Positions 9,032 to 16,459 of a stretch of 64,000 bases of DNA are shown in pieces. The position numbers and the translations under genes were made by a program. The stretch lies in NCBI RefSeq assembly GCF_000427625.1, contig NZ_KE386569.1:4047312-4111311 (forward strand). Direction: 5' to 3'. The notes beneath the pieces were generated by a model. The model was given only the letters and a program-made list of their open reading frames with translations, searched no databases and was not told where the DNA came from. This stretch comes from Methylobacter luteus IMV-B-3098. Lineage in GTDB: Bacteria; Pseudomonadota; Gammaproteobacteria; Methylococcales; Methylomonadaceae. Numbering within the stretch: position 1 is the stretch's first letter; every line of letters begins with the position of its first letter.

Positions 9032-9139
9032 AGTGGTCGATTTATGTTGTTCGTGTTGATAAATGCTGGCTTGGTGATCGCCTGTTGTTCGGATTCGCCT
9101 GGGTTTGCCTGTTTTGTGTGCGGAAACCGCGGGATTAAC

Positions 9140-9176
9140 GGCACAGGCTTGGTGCGTTTTGCTGAGAATTGGTGCG
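9140..9176. promoter_or_regulatory. Two tandem NtrC-like enhancer sites upstream of nrtA
   Basis: Two 17-base sites fit the NtrC consensus TGCACC-N5-GGTGCA: GGCACA-N5-GGTGCG at 9140-9156 and TGCTGA-N5-GGTGCG at 9160-9176. The second has a weak left half. They are spaced 20 bases apart, about two helical turns, as in classical NtrC enhancers. The assignment rests on motif match and position only. Confidence 0.6.
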
Positions 9177-9255
9177 CCGGAATAGTTATACGAGATTACG
9201 TATAGACAGTTATATATCCTGCCTGCCGCGCCGGGCATTGCAGCTTTTAATCGGG

Positions 9256-9330
9256 GTAGGCTGGGTTGATAAACCCAGCATTTCGGAGTCACCCATGCCG
9301 GGTTTCCGCTAAAGCTCCAACCCAGCCTAC
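9256..9330. repeat. GTAGGCTGGGTT dispersed palindromic repeat, copy 1
   Basis: An imperfect palindrome begins GTAGGCTGGGTTGATAAACC and ends with AACCCAGCCTAC, the inverse of its start. Near-identical copies lie at 22526-22599, 25353-25425, 28439-28504 and 47812-47885, with a diverged copy near 58285-58373. It is followed by smaller palindromic boxes (9330-9420, TAGGGTACG... and GGGCCGAATTAATTCGGCCC). Confidence 0.75.
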
Positions 9331-9437
9331 ACTTGCTGTAGGGTACGCGGTGCGTACCCTACCTGGCTACCTGGCTGAGCGTTTCGGGCCGAATTAATTC
9401 GGCCCTACAGGCGGCAAATTGTCTGCCCGGCAATTGA

Positions 9438-10016
9438 TTATTTAAACAGCTCGGCCATCGCGACGACGTTCTTGGCCATTTCGCCCAGCGAAACCTTGCG
9501 ATCCATCGCCAGTTTGCGTAAAGCATGATAGGCCTCGTCCTCACTGTAGCCTTGGGACTTGATCAGGATCGCCTTGGCGCGATCGATATGTTTGCGGTCT
9601 TCCAGTTGGGTTTTGGTTTTTTTCAATTCCTCTTTCAAGACTTGCTGTTCCTTGAAACGGGCGATGGCGATTTCCACGATGGATTTAATCCGCTTGGGCT
9701 CCAGCCCGTCGACGATATAGGCGCTGACGCCGGCTTTGATCACTTTATTGATGGTATCGGTCTGCTGGTCCTCGGCAAACATCACTACCGGTATCGAGTG
9801 ATGCTGGTTGATGTCCAGCACCATCTTCAGAACCGTGTCGCCGGGTGAATAAAGGTTCAATACCGCCACATCGGGCTGCAGGCTGTTTATCACTTCAAGA
9901 AGATTCAGCGCCTGCAGTCTGAGGGTCGCCGCCTCATAGCCATGCTGCCGCAGGCTTTTTTCCAGCAGACGCTCGTTGTCGAATTCCTCTATGATCAGGA
10001 TTTTGGGCTTCTTCAT
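9438..10016 (-). CDS. nasT: NasT-type ANTAR antitermination regulator
   Basis: A 192-residue protein with an N-terminal receiver-like domain (1-120) and a C-terminal ANTAR RNA-binding domain (135-192, including IDRAKAILIKSQGYSEDEAYHALRKLAMDRKVSLGEMA-type helices). It promotes read-through of terminators in nitrate assimilation leaders. The usual phospho-acceptor Asp is Asn54 (VAVLNLYSP), so activity is probably controlled by a partner such as NasS rather than by phosphorylation. It starts 2 bases after the narK stop, so the two genes are co-transcribed and coupled. Its likely target is the double hairpin at 8961-9001, immediately downstream of the gene and serving the nrtA operon. Confidence 0.88.
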   Translation of the reverse strand: MKKPKILIIEEFDNERLLEKSLRQHGYEAATLRLQALNLLEVINSLQPDVAVLNLYSPGDTVLKMVLDINQHHSIPVVMFAEDQQTDTINKVIKAGVSAYIVDGLEPKRIKSIVEIAIARFKEQQVLKEELKKTKTQLEDRKHIDRAKAILIKSQGYSEDEAYHALRKLAMDRKVSLGEMAKNVVAMAELFK

Positions 10017-10018
10017 AT

Positions 10019-11497
10019 CTATTCCAGCTCAATTTTGACAATAGAGCCGTCCGGCATGATTTCGGCAATGAAATTGCGCGGTTCGTCGAGATAACGCACC
10101 AGGCCCACCAATAGCAGCGAACAGGTGCCCAGCAGCAGGAAAAAGCCGCCGGGTGACAGGAAGGTCAACAGAATCAGAAAGATGATGGCGCCGGCATTGC
10201 CGTAGGCCCCGACAATGCCGGCCACTTCGCCGGTAATAGCCCGCCTGACCAGCGGCACGAAAGCAAAGATGGCGCCTTCGGCGGCTTGCATGAAAATCGA
10301 GCAGATCAAGGTCACCAGCACGGTCGATGCGATCGACCATTGCGGCGTGATCATCGCCATCAGGAAATAACCGCCGGCCAGTCCGGTGCTGAATAGCGCC
10401 AGCGACAACTTGCGGCCGAACTGGTCACTCAGCCAGCCGCCAGCCGGACGGGCGATCACGTTGGTGATCACAAAACTGGAAGCCAGCATGCCGGCATCCA
10501 GCATGGAAAGATCCTGCGTGCCGTTGAACGTGTTGAAGAAAAACATCGGCAACATCGACAGCACCGCCAGCTTGGAACCGAAGGTGATCAGGTAGGCAAT
10601 GGCCAGAATGAAGACCTGCCGGTAATGATAATGATGGATGCTCGGTATCGGCCGGCTGAGCCGTTCGGCGTTGGTTTGCACCAGTTGGTAGGCATGAACC
10701 AGAAAGACGGCCAGGATCAGCAGATGCATCGCCAGCGCCCAGCCCGGCGACAGAATCGGATTGATCGGCGACGACAGCTTCCAGGTTAATAATGACAGGG
10801 TTGCATACAAGGGCAGCAGGCTGAGTATGTACAGAAACAAATCCTTGATGCTGGTGACTTCCATGGTCGATGCGCGTTTGCTCTTCAACCCGGCCAGTTC
10901 GACGGGCAGGTTTTCGACGTTGCGGTAATAAATGATCGAATAGGCCAATGCGACCAGGCCGGTCAGCGCGATCGCGTATCGCCAGCCGTTTTCCGCACCA
11001 AAATAAAACGCCAGGCCAGGCAGGACGATGGCGGCAAATGCCGACCCGAAATTACCCCAGCCCGCGTAAATCCCTTCGGCGATGCCCGTCTGGCTGGAGG
11101 GAAACCAGTCGCCGATGATGCGCACGCCGACCACGAAACCGGCGCCGATAAAACCCAGCAAAAATCTCGCCCAGGCCAGCTCGGCGAAATTTTCCGCCAG
11201 CGCGAACATGAAGCACGGCACGCTGCACACCGCCAGCAATACGCTGTAACTGATCCTGGCACCGAAGCGATCCACCACCATGCCGATGACGACCCGGGCG
11301 GGAATGGTCAGGGCTACGTTCAGCAATAAAATGATTTCCACTTCACCATTACTGATGCCCAATTCCCGTTGGATCAGCACCATCAGCGGCGCGTGATTGA
11401 ACCAGATGACAAAACTGATGAAAAAAGCCATCCAGCTCATATGCAGAATTTTGGTTTTGCCGCGCATGGACAGCAGCTTGAATGATGCAATAGACAT
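10019..11497 (-). CDS. narK: NarK/NasA-type MFS nitrate/nitrite transporter
   Basis: About 492 residues. ATG at 11497 is preferred over a TTG at 11518 as start. It has twelve predicted membrane spans with the major-facilitator loops (RVVIGMVVDRFGAR, GGWLSDQFGRKLS). It also carries the nitrate signature regions typical of NarK/NrtP (GFIGAGFVVGVRIIGDWFP; GNFGSAFAA; VGAYGNAGAI). A cytoplasmic loop between the halves contains LAGLKSKRAS. It would import nitrate or exchange nitrite, duplicating the ABC importer next door. A sigma-54 promoter lies about 100 bases upstream, and nasT follows in the same operon. Confidence 0.88.
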   Translation of the reverse strand: MSIASFKLLSMRGKTKILHMSWMAFFISFVIWFNHAPLMVLIQRELGISNGEVEIILLLNVALTIPARVVIGMVVDRFGARISYSVLLAVCSVPCFMFALAENFAELAWARFLLGFIGAGFVVGVRIIGDWFPSSQTGIAEGIYAGWGNFGSAFAAIVLPGLAFYFGAENGWRYAIALTGLVALAYSIIYYRNVENLPVELAGLKSKRASTMEVTSIKDLFLYILSLLPLYATLSLLTWKLSSPINPILSPGWALAMHLLILAVFLVHAYQLVQTNAERLSRPIPSIHHYHYRQVFILAIAYLITFGSKLAVLSMLPMFFFNTFNGTQDLSMLDAGMLASSFVITNVIARPAGGWLSDQFGRKLSLALFSTGLAGGYFLMAMITPQWSIASTVLVTLICSIFMQAAEGAIFAFVPLVRRAITGEVAGIVGAYGNAGAIIFLILLTFLSPGGFFLLLGTCSLLLVGLVRYLDEPRNFIAEIMPDGSIVKIELE

Positions 11498-11597
11498 GGT
11501 GTGATTCCGGATTCGCAAAATAGGTTGATGTCCCTAAGGCAAAGGCCGATGCAAACAAGTCATGTCGAACTTTGAGGGAGGCAGCTGAATTCACGCC

Positions 11598-11617
11598 AAG
11601 CAGGTTATATGCCATAG
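11598..11617 (-). promoter_or_regulatory. Sigma-54 promoter of narK-nasT
   Basis: The minus strand reads TGGCAT-ATAAC-CTGCTT, with GG and GC 10 bases apart. Expected start is near 11589, giving a leader of about 90 bases before narK. Unlike the nrtA and nirB leaders, I see no terminator hairpin here, which fits a gene pair that must supply NasT first. Confidence 0.65.
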
Positions 11618-11644
11618 TGGAATCGGTGCGCTATGACCTTGTCG

Positions 11645-11790
11645 CGGATTTCATAAACCCACAGAGCACACGAGTGTAGGTGCGAATTTATTCGCATTGC
11701 CGGTCAAGGCTGATAATTCGGGCATCTCGGGTCGGATTAATTCGACCCTACAGGCAGACGTAGGGGCAAATGGTCCGCATAACCTCAGCA
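11645..11790. repeat. Degenerate MITE-like repeat (right half)
   Basis: The segment with GTAGGTGCGAATTTATTCGCA, GGGTCGGATTAATTCGACCC and an end reading GTCCGCATAACCTCAG aligns with the right two thirds of the MITE at 35482-35710. The left inverted end is not recognisable. It lies between the divergent narK and nirB promoters. Confidence 0.55.
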
Positions 11791-11806
11791 GAATTCCAGT
11801 TATGGC

Positions 11807-11834
11807 GGCGCATGATGCGAACCATCATGGTGCC
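11807..11834. promoter_or_regulatory. Inverted repeat between narK and nirB
   Basis: GGCGCATGATG and CATCATGGTGCC form a nearly perfect 11-base inverted repeat around CGAAC. It lies in the divergent regulatory gap just before an NtrC-like site. It could be an operator; the protein that would bind is unknown. Confidence 0.4.
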
Positions 11835-11849
11835 AATTACCCGCGAGTT

Positions 11850-11866
11850 TGCATTATTTAGGTGCA
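11850..11866. promoter_or_regulatory. NtrC-like site upstream of nirB
   Basis: TGCATT-N5-GGTGCA matches the NtrC consensus at 10 of 12 positions. It lies 64 bases upstream of the nirB -24 element and could also serve narK in the other direction. Confidence 0.55.
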
Positions 11867-11929
11867 ATTAGTGCCCCAGGTGTACCCGGAATACGTATCC
11901 AGCCATCGAATTTATTGAATTTTATCGGT

Positions 11930-11946
11930 TGGCATCGAAATTGCAT
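11930..11946 (+). promoter_or_regulatory. Sigma-54 promoter of nirBD
   Basis: TGGCAT-CGAAA-TTGCAT has GG and GC separated by 10 bases, nearly the same sequence as the nrtA promoter. Transcription would begin near 11957, followed by a terminator-bearing leader. Confidence 0.82.
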
Positions 11947-11988
11947 ATTTCGTGATGAAGTCTCCTTGAACATTGTTTTGATTTGGAC

Positions 11989-12043
11989 AAAGGCGTCCTG
12001 TTTGCATGATTTTCGTCATGCATAGCAGGTCGCCTTTTTTTTT
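11989..12043 (+). terminator. Leader terminator upstream of nirB
   Basis: A strong hairpin pairs AAAGGCG-CCTG-TGCATGA with TCATGCA-CAGG-CGCCTTT around TTTTCG and is followed by nine T's. It sits 84 bases before nirB and downstream of the sigma-54 promoter, so it must be read through for expression. I do not see the double A..G.. hexaloop pair here. CCTTG at 11964-11968 could pair with CAAAGG as an antiterminator. Confidence 0.8.
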
Positions 12044-12126
12044 GGCCGAAAAAATGTTCGGGTAAGCCAGCGGGATTTGGTGCCCGGATGGGCAGCAGAC
12101 GCAACATAAAAGCTATCGAGGTGTAC

Positions 12127-14667
12127 ATGAACAACAAACAAACTCTGGTTATCATCGGTAACGGCATGGTCGGGCAATACTTTCTGGCCGATCTGGTCAA
12201 CAGCGCTGCGAAAGATCGCTACCAAGTCGTTACCTTCTGTGAGGAACCCAGACCGGCCTACGACAGGGTGCATCTGTCGGACTATTTTGCCGGCAAGAGT
12301 GCCGAGGATCTGTCTTTGGTTGAGGACGGCTTCTTCCAGAATAACGCGATCACGCTTTATTTGAATGACAAAGTGGTCAGCATTGACCGGCAACATAAAC
12401 AGGTACTTTCAGCCAACGGCGTGACAGTCGACTATGACAAACTGGTGCTGGCCACCGGCTCCTGTCCGTTCGTGCCGCCAGTGCCGGGGAATGGACGTGA
12501 CCAGTGCCTGGTGTATCGCACGATCGAGGACCTGGAAGCCATCACCGCCGCCGCCAAACAATCGAAGGTGGGCGCGGTGATCGGCGGCGGCCTGCTGGGG
12601 CTGGAAGCGGCGAAAGCCTTGCGGGATCTGGGACTGGAAACCCATGTCGTCGAATTCGCGCCGCGGCTGATGGCCGTGCAGCTCGATGAAAACGGCGGGG
12701 CGGTACTGAAACGCAAGATCGAGGATTTGGGCGTGACAGTCCACCTCAACAAGAATACGACGCTGATCAAGGACGGCGAGCAGTGCTTCCATAAAATGCA
12801 TTTTGCCGACGGCGAGAGCCTGGAAACCGACATCGTGCTGTTTTCCGCCGGCATACGGCCGCGCGACGGCATCGCCCGTGCCTGCGGCCTGGAAGTGGGG
12901 GTACGCGGCGGCATCGTCATTGATAACCATTGCCGGACGTCGGACGATGATATTTACGCGATCGGCGAGTGCGCATCATGGAACGGCCAGATTTTCGGCC
13001 TCGTAGCGCCGGGCTACAGCATGGCGCGCAGCGTGGTCGCGCATTTGTCCGGACGGGAACAGCCCTTTACCGGCGCCGACATGAGCACCAAACTGAAACT
13101 GATGGGCGTCGATGTCGCCAGTATCGGCGATGCGCATGCCCAGACTCCCGGCGCGTTCGTTTACACTTATCAGGACGGACGCGCCGATATCTACAAGCGG
13201 CTGGTGGTCAGCGCCGATAGCAAACACTTGCTGGGCGCGGTACTGGTCGGCGATGCCGACAGTTACAGCACCTTGTTGCAGTATTGTCTGAACGGTATCG
13301 AACTGCCGGAAAATCCGGATTCCCTGATTTTGCCGCCGCGCTCCGAGCAAGCGGCGGGACTGGGGCCGGATGCCCTGCCGGAATCAGCGCAAATCTGCTC
13401 CTGCTACGCGGTTTCCAAAGGCGATGTCTGCGGCGCCATCGCCGGAGGCTGCACCACGGTGCCGGCCCTGAAAGCCGAAACCAAAGCCGGTACCGGCTGC
13501 GGCGGTTGCGGGGCCTTATTGAAATCGGTGCTGGACTGCGAATTGAAGAAGGCCGGGGTCGAAATCAATACCGACATCTGCGAGCACTTTCCGTATACCC
13601 GCCAGGACTTGTACAACGTGATCCGGGTCGACCGGATCAAAACCTTCGACGAACTGCTGGACCGGCACGGCCGCGGCCTGGGCTGCGAAGTCTGCAAGCA
13701 GGCGGTCGGCTCGATTCTGGCGTCTTACTGGAACGAATACGTTCTGGAAAAACCGCACATCGGCCTGCAGGATACCAATGACGCCTTTCTGGCCAATATA
13801 CAGAAAGACGGCACCTATTCGATCGTGCCGCGCGTCCCCGGCGGCGAAATCACCCCGGATGGTCTGATTGTATTGGGCAAGGTGGCCAAGAAATACGGCC
13901 TGTACACCAAAATCACCGGCGGCCAGCGCGTCGATCTGTTCGGCGCCCGCGTCGAGCAGTTGCCGGTGATCTGGAAAGAGCTGATCGATGCCGGCTTCGA
14001 ATCCGGCCATGCCTACGGCAAATCCCTGCGCACGGTTAAATCCTGCGTCGGCAGCACCTGGTGCCGTTACGGCGTCAATGACAGCGTCGGGCTGGCGATA
14101 GCACTGGAAAACCGCTACAAGGGCCTGCGCGCGCCGCACAAGATCAAGTTCGCGGTGTCTGGCTGCACCCGCGAGTGCGCCGAGGCGCAGAGCAAGGACA
14201 TCGGCGTCATCGCCACCGAAGGCGGCTGGAGCCTGTATGTCTGCGGCAACGGCGGCATGAAGCCGCGCCATGCCGATTTGTTCGCCACCAACCTGGACAA
14301 GGAAAACCTGATCAGGCTCATCGATCGCGTACTGATTTTTTACGTGCGTACCGCCGACCGCCTGCAGCGCACGTCGGTGTGGCTGGAAAACATGGAAGGC
14401 GGCCTGGATTACCTGAAGTCCGTGGTCATGGACGACAAGCTGGGGGTGTGCGACGAGCTGGAGCGGCAAATGCACCATATTATCGACAGTTATCAGTGCG
14501 AATGGAAAACCACGCTGCAGGACGAAAGCCGCCTGAAACGCTTTCAGCACTTCATCAACAGCGATGAGCCCGATGACCATATCGCGCATGTCGAAGAGCG
14601 CGGCCAGATGCGTCCGGCCAATGGCCAGGAACGTCGTCATTTTCAATTGATCGAGGAGGTAGCATGA
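12127..14667 (+). CDS. nirB: Assimilatory NADH-nitrite reductase, large subunit
   Basis: An 846-residue protein; ATG at 12127 is chosen over 12088 because GAGGTG lies four bases before it. In order it has an FAD/NAD-binding reductase domain (IIGNGMVG, ATGSCPF, IGGGLLGLEAAK), BFD-type [2Fe-2S] domains (ICSCYAVSKG...GTGCGGCG), and ferredoxin-like and sirohaem/[4Fe-4S] domains. The cluster cysteines are in SCVGSTWCRYG and SGCTRECAEAQSKDIG. It reduces nitrite to ammonium in the cytoplasm with NADH. It overlaps nirD by four bases (ATGA). The leader carries a sigma-54 promoter and attenuator. Confidence 0.93.
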   Translation: MNNKQTLVIIGNGMVGQYFLADLVNSAAKDRYQVVTFCEEPRPAYDRVHLSDYFAGKSAEDLSLVEDGFFQNNAITLYLNDKVVSIDRQHKQVLSANGVTVDYDKLVLATGSCPFVPPVPGNGRDQCLVYRTIEDLEAITAAAKQSKVGAVIGGGLLGLEAAKALRDLGLETHVVEFAPRLMAVQLDENGGAVLKRKIEDLGVTVHLNKNTTLIKDGEQCFHKMHFADGESLETDIVLFSAGIRPRDGIARACGLEVGVRGGIVIDNHCRTSDDDIYAIGECASWNGQIFGLVAPGYSMARSVVAHLSGREQPFTGADMSTKLKLMGVDVASIGDAHAQTPGAFVYTYQDGRADIYKRLVVSADSKHLLGAVLVGDADSYSTLLQYCLNGIELPENPDSLILPPRSEQAAGLGPDALPESAQICSCYAVSKGDVCGAIAGGCTTVPALKAETKAGTGCGGCGALLKSVLDCELKKAGVEINTDICEHFPYTRQDLYNVIRVDRIKTFDELLDRHGRGLGCEVCKQAVGSILASYWNEYVLEKPHIGLQDTNDAFLANIQKDGTYSIVPRVPGGEITPDGLIVLGKVAKKYGLYTKITGGQRVDLFGARVEQLPVIWKELIDAGFESGHAYGKSLRTVKSCVGSTWCRYGVNDSVGLAIALENRYKGLRAPHKIKFAVSGCTRECAEAQSKDIGVIATEGGWSLYVCGNGGMKPRHADLFATNLDKENLIRLIDRVLIFYVRTADRLQRTSVWLENMEGGLDYLKSVVMDDKLGVCDELERQMHHIIDSYQCEWKTTLQDESRLKRFQHFINSDEPDDHIAHVEERGQMRPANGQERRHFQLIEEVA

Positions 14668-14999
14668 GTACTTGGATTGATGTGTGCACATTGGACGACC
14701 TGCAGCCCGATTCCGGCGTCTGCGCGCAGGTGGCCGGCAAACAGATCGCCCTGTTTTATCTGACCAAAATCCGGGAAGTGTATGCGGTCGCCAATTTCGA
14801 TCCGATCGGCAAAGCCAACGTCCTGTCGCGCGGCATGGTCGGCGATCTGGGCGGCGAGCCGATGCTGGCCTCGCCGCTGTACAAACAGCATTACAGCCTG
14901 AAAACGGGCGCCTGTTTCGAATATGACCATGTCAAAATCGCCACTTACCCGGTGCGGGTCAACAACAACCGCATTGCGGTGAAAATGGCGGCCGAGTAA
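14664..14999 (+). CDS. nirD: Nitrite reductase small subunit NirD
   Basis: A 111-residue Rieske-fold protein beginning MSTWIDVCTLDDLQPDSGVC, with KQIALFYL and ALFYLTK-type strands and the closing segment YPVRVNNNRIAVKM. NirD proteins keep the Rieske fold without the [2Fe-2S] ligands and are required for NirB activity. A GAGGAGG-like ribosome site lies in the end of nirB, and the start overlaps the nirB stop by four bases, so the two are made together. No terminator is obvious after it; a MITE-like fragment lies at 15051. Confidence 0.9.
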   Translation: MSTWIDVCTLDDLQPDSGVCAQVAGKQIALFYLTKIREVYAVANFDPIGKANVLSRGMVGDLGGEPMLASPLYKQHYSLKTGACFEYDHVKIATYPVRVNNNRIAVKMAAE

Positions 15000-15050
15000 G
15001 ACATGAAACACAGTCATGCGCTGTTTGGAGGAGACGGATTGTTGTTATTA

Positions 15051-15112
15051 CTGATGTTACACACCTTCGCAGGGTCGGATTAACTTGTGCCCTACAGGGT
15101 ATTCGACCCGAA
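15051..15112. repeat. MITE-like fragment (left end CTGATGTTACACA)
   Basis: CTGATGTTACACACC matches the terminal repeat of the 35482-35710 MITE (CTGATGTTACGCA). It is followed by GGGTCGGATTAACTTGTGCCCTACAGGG, a degenerate internal box of the same family. No right end is seen. The fragment lies between nirD and the next gene. Confidence 0.5.
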
Positions 15113-15151
15113 ACGCCCGAGAATCGCATTGAAAAGAATTTTGGACTGAAT

Positions 15152-16429
15152 ATGAAAAAACAACGATTAGTGGTAATCGGCAACGGCATGGCCGGGATAC
15201 GCACGGTAGAGGAATTGCTGCTGTCGGCGCCGGATCAATATGACATTACTGTTTTCGGCGCTGAACCCTACGGCAATTATAACCGCGTCATGTTGTCGTC
15301 GGTGCTGTCCGGTGAGAAAACAATGGCGGAGATCGTCACGCATGATCGCCAATGGTATGCCGACCACGGCATTCGCCTGCATGCCGGCCCGGATAAGGCC
15401 GTGGTGCGCATCGAGCGCGGCCTGCGCAAGGTGGTTGCCCGGGACGGCACCATTGCCGAATACGATCGCCTGTTGATCGCCACCGGCTCGAAACCGGTAG
15501 TGCCCGATATCATCGGTACCGATCTGAACGGCGTGATTAGTTTCAGGGATATCTTCGATGTCAACACCATGCTGGAATACAGCAAAAAGCATAAAAGAGC
15601 CGTGGTGCTGGGCGGTGGCCTGCTGGGGCTGGAGGCGGCCAATGGCCTTGCGGTACAGGGCATGCAGGTGACGGTGATTCATAACACCGACGTGTTGCTC
15701 AACCGGCAAATGGATCGGCAGGCAGGAGAAATGCTGCAATCAGCGCTGGAACGGCGGGGTTTGCAATTTAAAATGGCTGCCCAGGTCGAGAAGCTGATCG
15801 GCGATGACACTCGCCAAATTCGCGCCGCGCGCTTTGCCGATGGCAGTGAACTGGAATGCGATCTGTTTGTCCTGGCCATCGGCGTGCAGCCCAATATTGC
15901 CCTGGCCAGGCAGGCCGGGCTTTATTGCGAACGCGGCATCATGGTCAACGACACTCTGCAAAGTTATGATCCCTGCATTTACGCGGTAGGCGAATGTATC
16001 CAGCACCGCGGCGCCACGTTCGGCCTGGTCGCGCCGCTGTTCGAGCAGGCCAAGGTCTGCGCCAACCATCTCAGCGGCCATGGCGTCGCCGAATATATTA
16101 ATTTACCGACGTCCACCAAACTCAAGGTAACCGGCATCAACCTGTTTTCCGTGGGTGATATACTCGGCGACGAGCAGCATTGCGAAACCATCCGTTTTAA
16201 CGATCCGTCCTCGGGCATCTACAAGAAACTGGTGATCCGGGAGAACAAACTGCGTGGCGCGGTGCTGTACGAGGATACGGGCGACGGCAACTGGTATCAG
16301 GAATTGCTGGAACAGGAGACCGATATTTCGGATATCAGGGAGCAACTGATTTTCGGCAAGGGGCTTATTACAACCGGTCGAGCCTGTGGCACCGGAAGCC
16401 ACGGGCTTGGCTCCGTTAAACCTAACTGA
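15152..16429 (+). CDS. FAD/NAD(P)H oxidoreductase, likely electron-transfer subunit of nitrate reductase
   Basis: A 425-residue flavoprotein with an N-terminal FAD-binding motif (VVIGNGMAGIRTVEEL), the ATGSKP motif, an NAD-binding motif (VVLGGGLLGLEAANGL), and the FAD-contact segment VGECIQHRG near the C-terminus. It resembles the reductase part of NirB but stops before any BFD or sirohaem domain. Proteins of this type (called NasB or NasC in different species) pass electrons from NAD(P)H to the assimilatory nitrate reductase. It lies just upstream of nasA with about 30 bases between them, so that role is well supported by context. Confidence 0.82.
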   Translation: MKKQRLVVIGNGMAGIRTVEELLLSAPDQYDITVFGAEPYGNYNRVMLSSVLSGEKTMAEIVTHDRQWYADHGIRLHAGPDKAVVRIERGLRKVVARDGTIAEYDRLLIATGSKPVVPDIIGTDLNGVISFRDIFDVNTMLEYSKKHKRAVVLGGGLLGLEAANGLAVQGMQVTVIHNTDVLLNRQMDRQAGEMLQSALERRGLQFKMAAQVEKLIGDDTRQIRAARFADGSELECDLFVLAIGVQPNIALARQAGLYCERGIMVNDTLQSYDPCIYAVGECIQHRGATFGLVAPLFEQAKVCANHLSGHGVAEYINLPTSTKLKVTGINLFSVGDILGDEQHCETIRFNDPSSGIYKKLVIRENKLRGAVLYEDTGDGNWYQELLEQETDISDIREQLIFGKGLITTGRACGTGSHGLGSVKPN

Positions 16430-16459
16430 CTGTTCAGGATGAATAGCGACGGGATCATT

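Noticed and set aside
13516-14691. 391-codon minus-strand frame inside nirB
   Set aside because: Antisense shadow; nirB domains and cysteine motifs fit the plus strand exactly.
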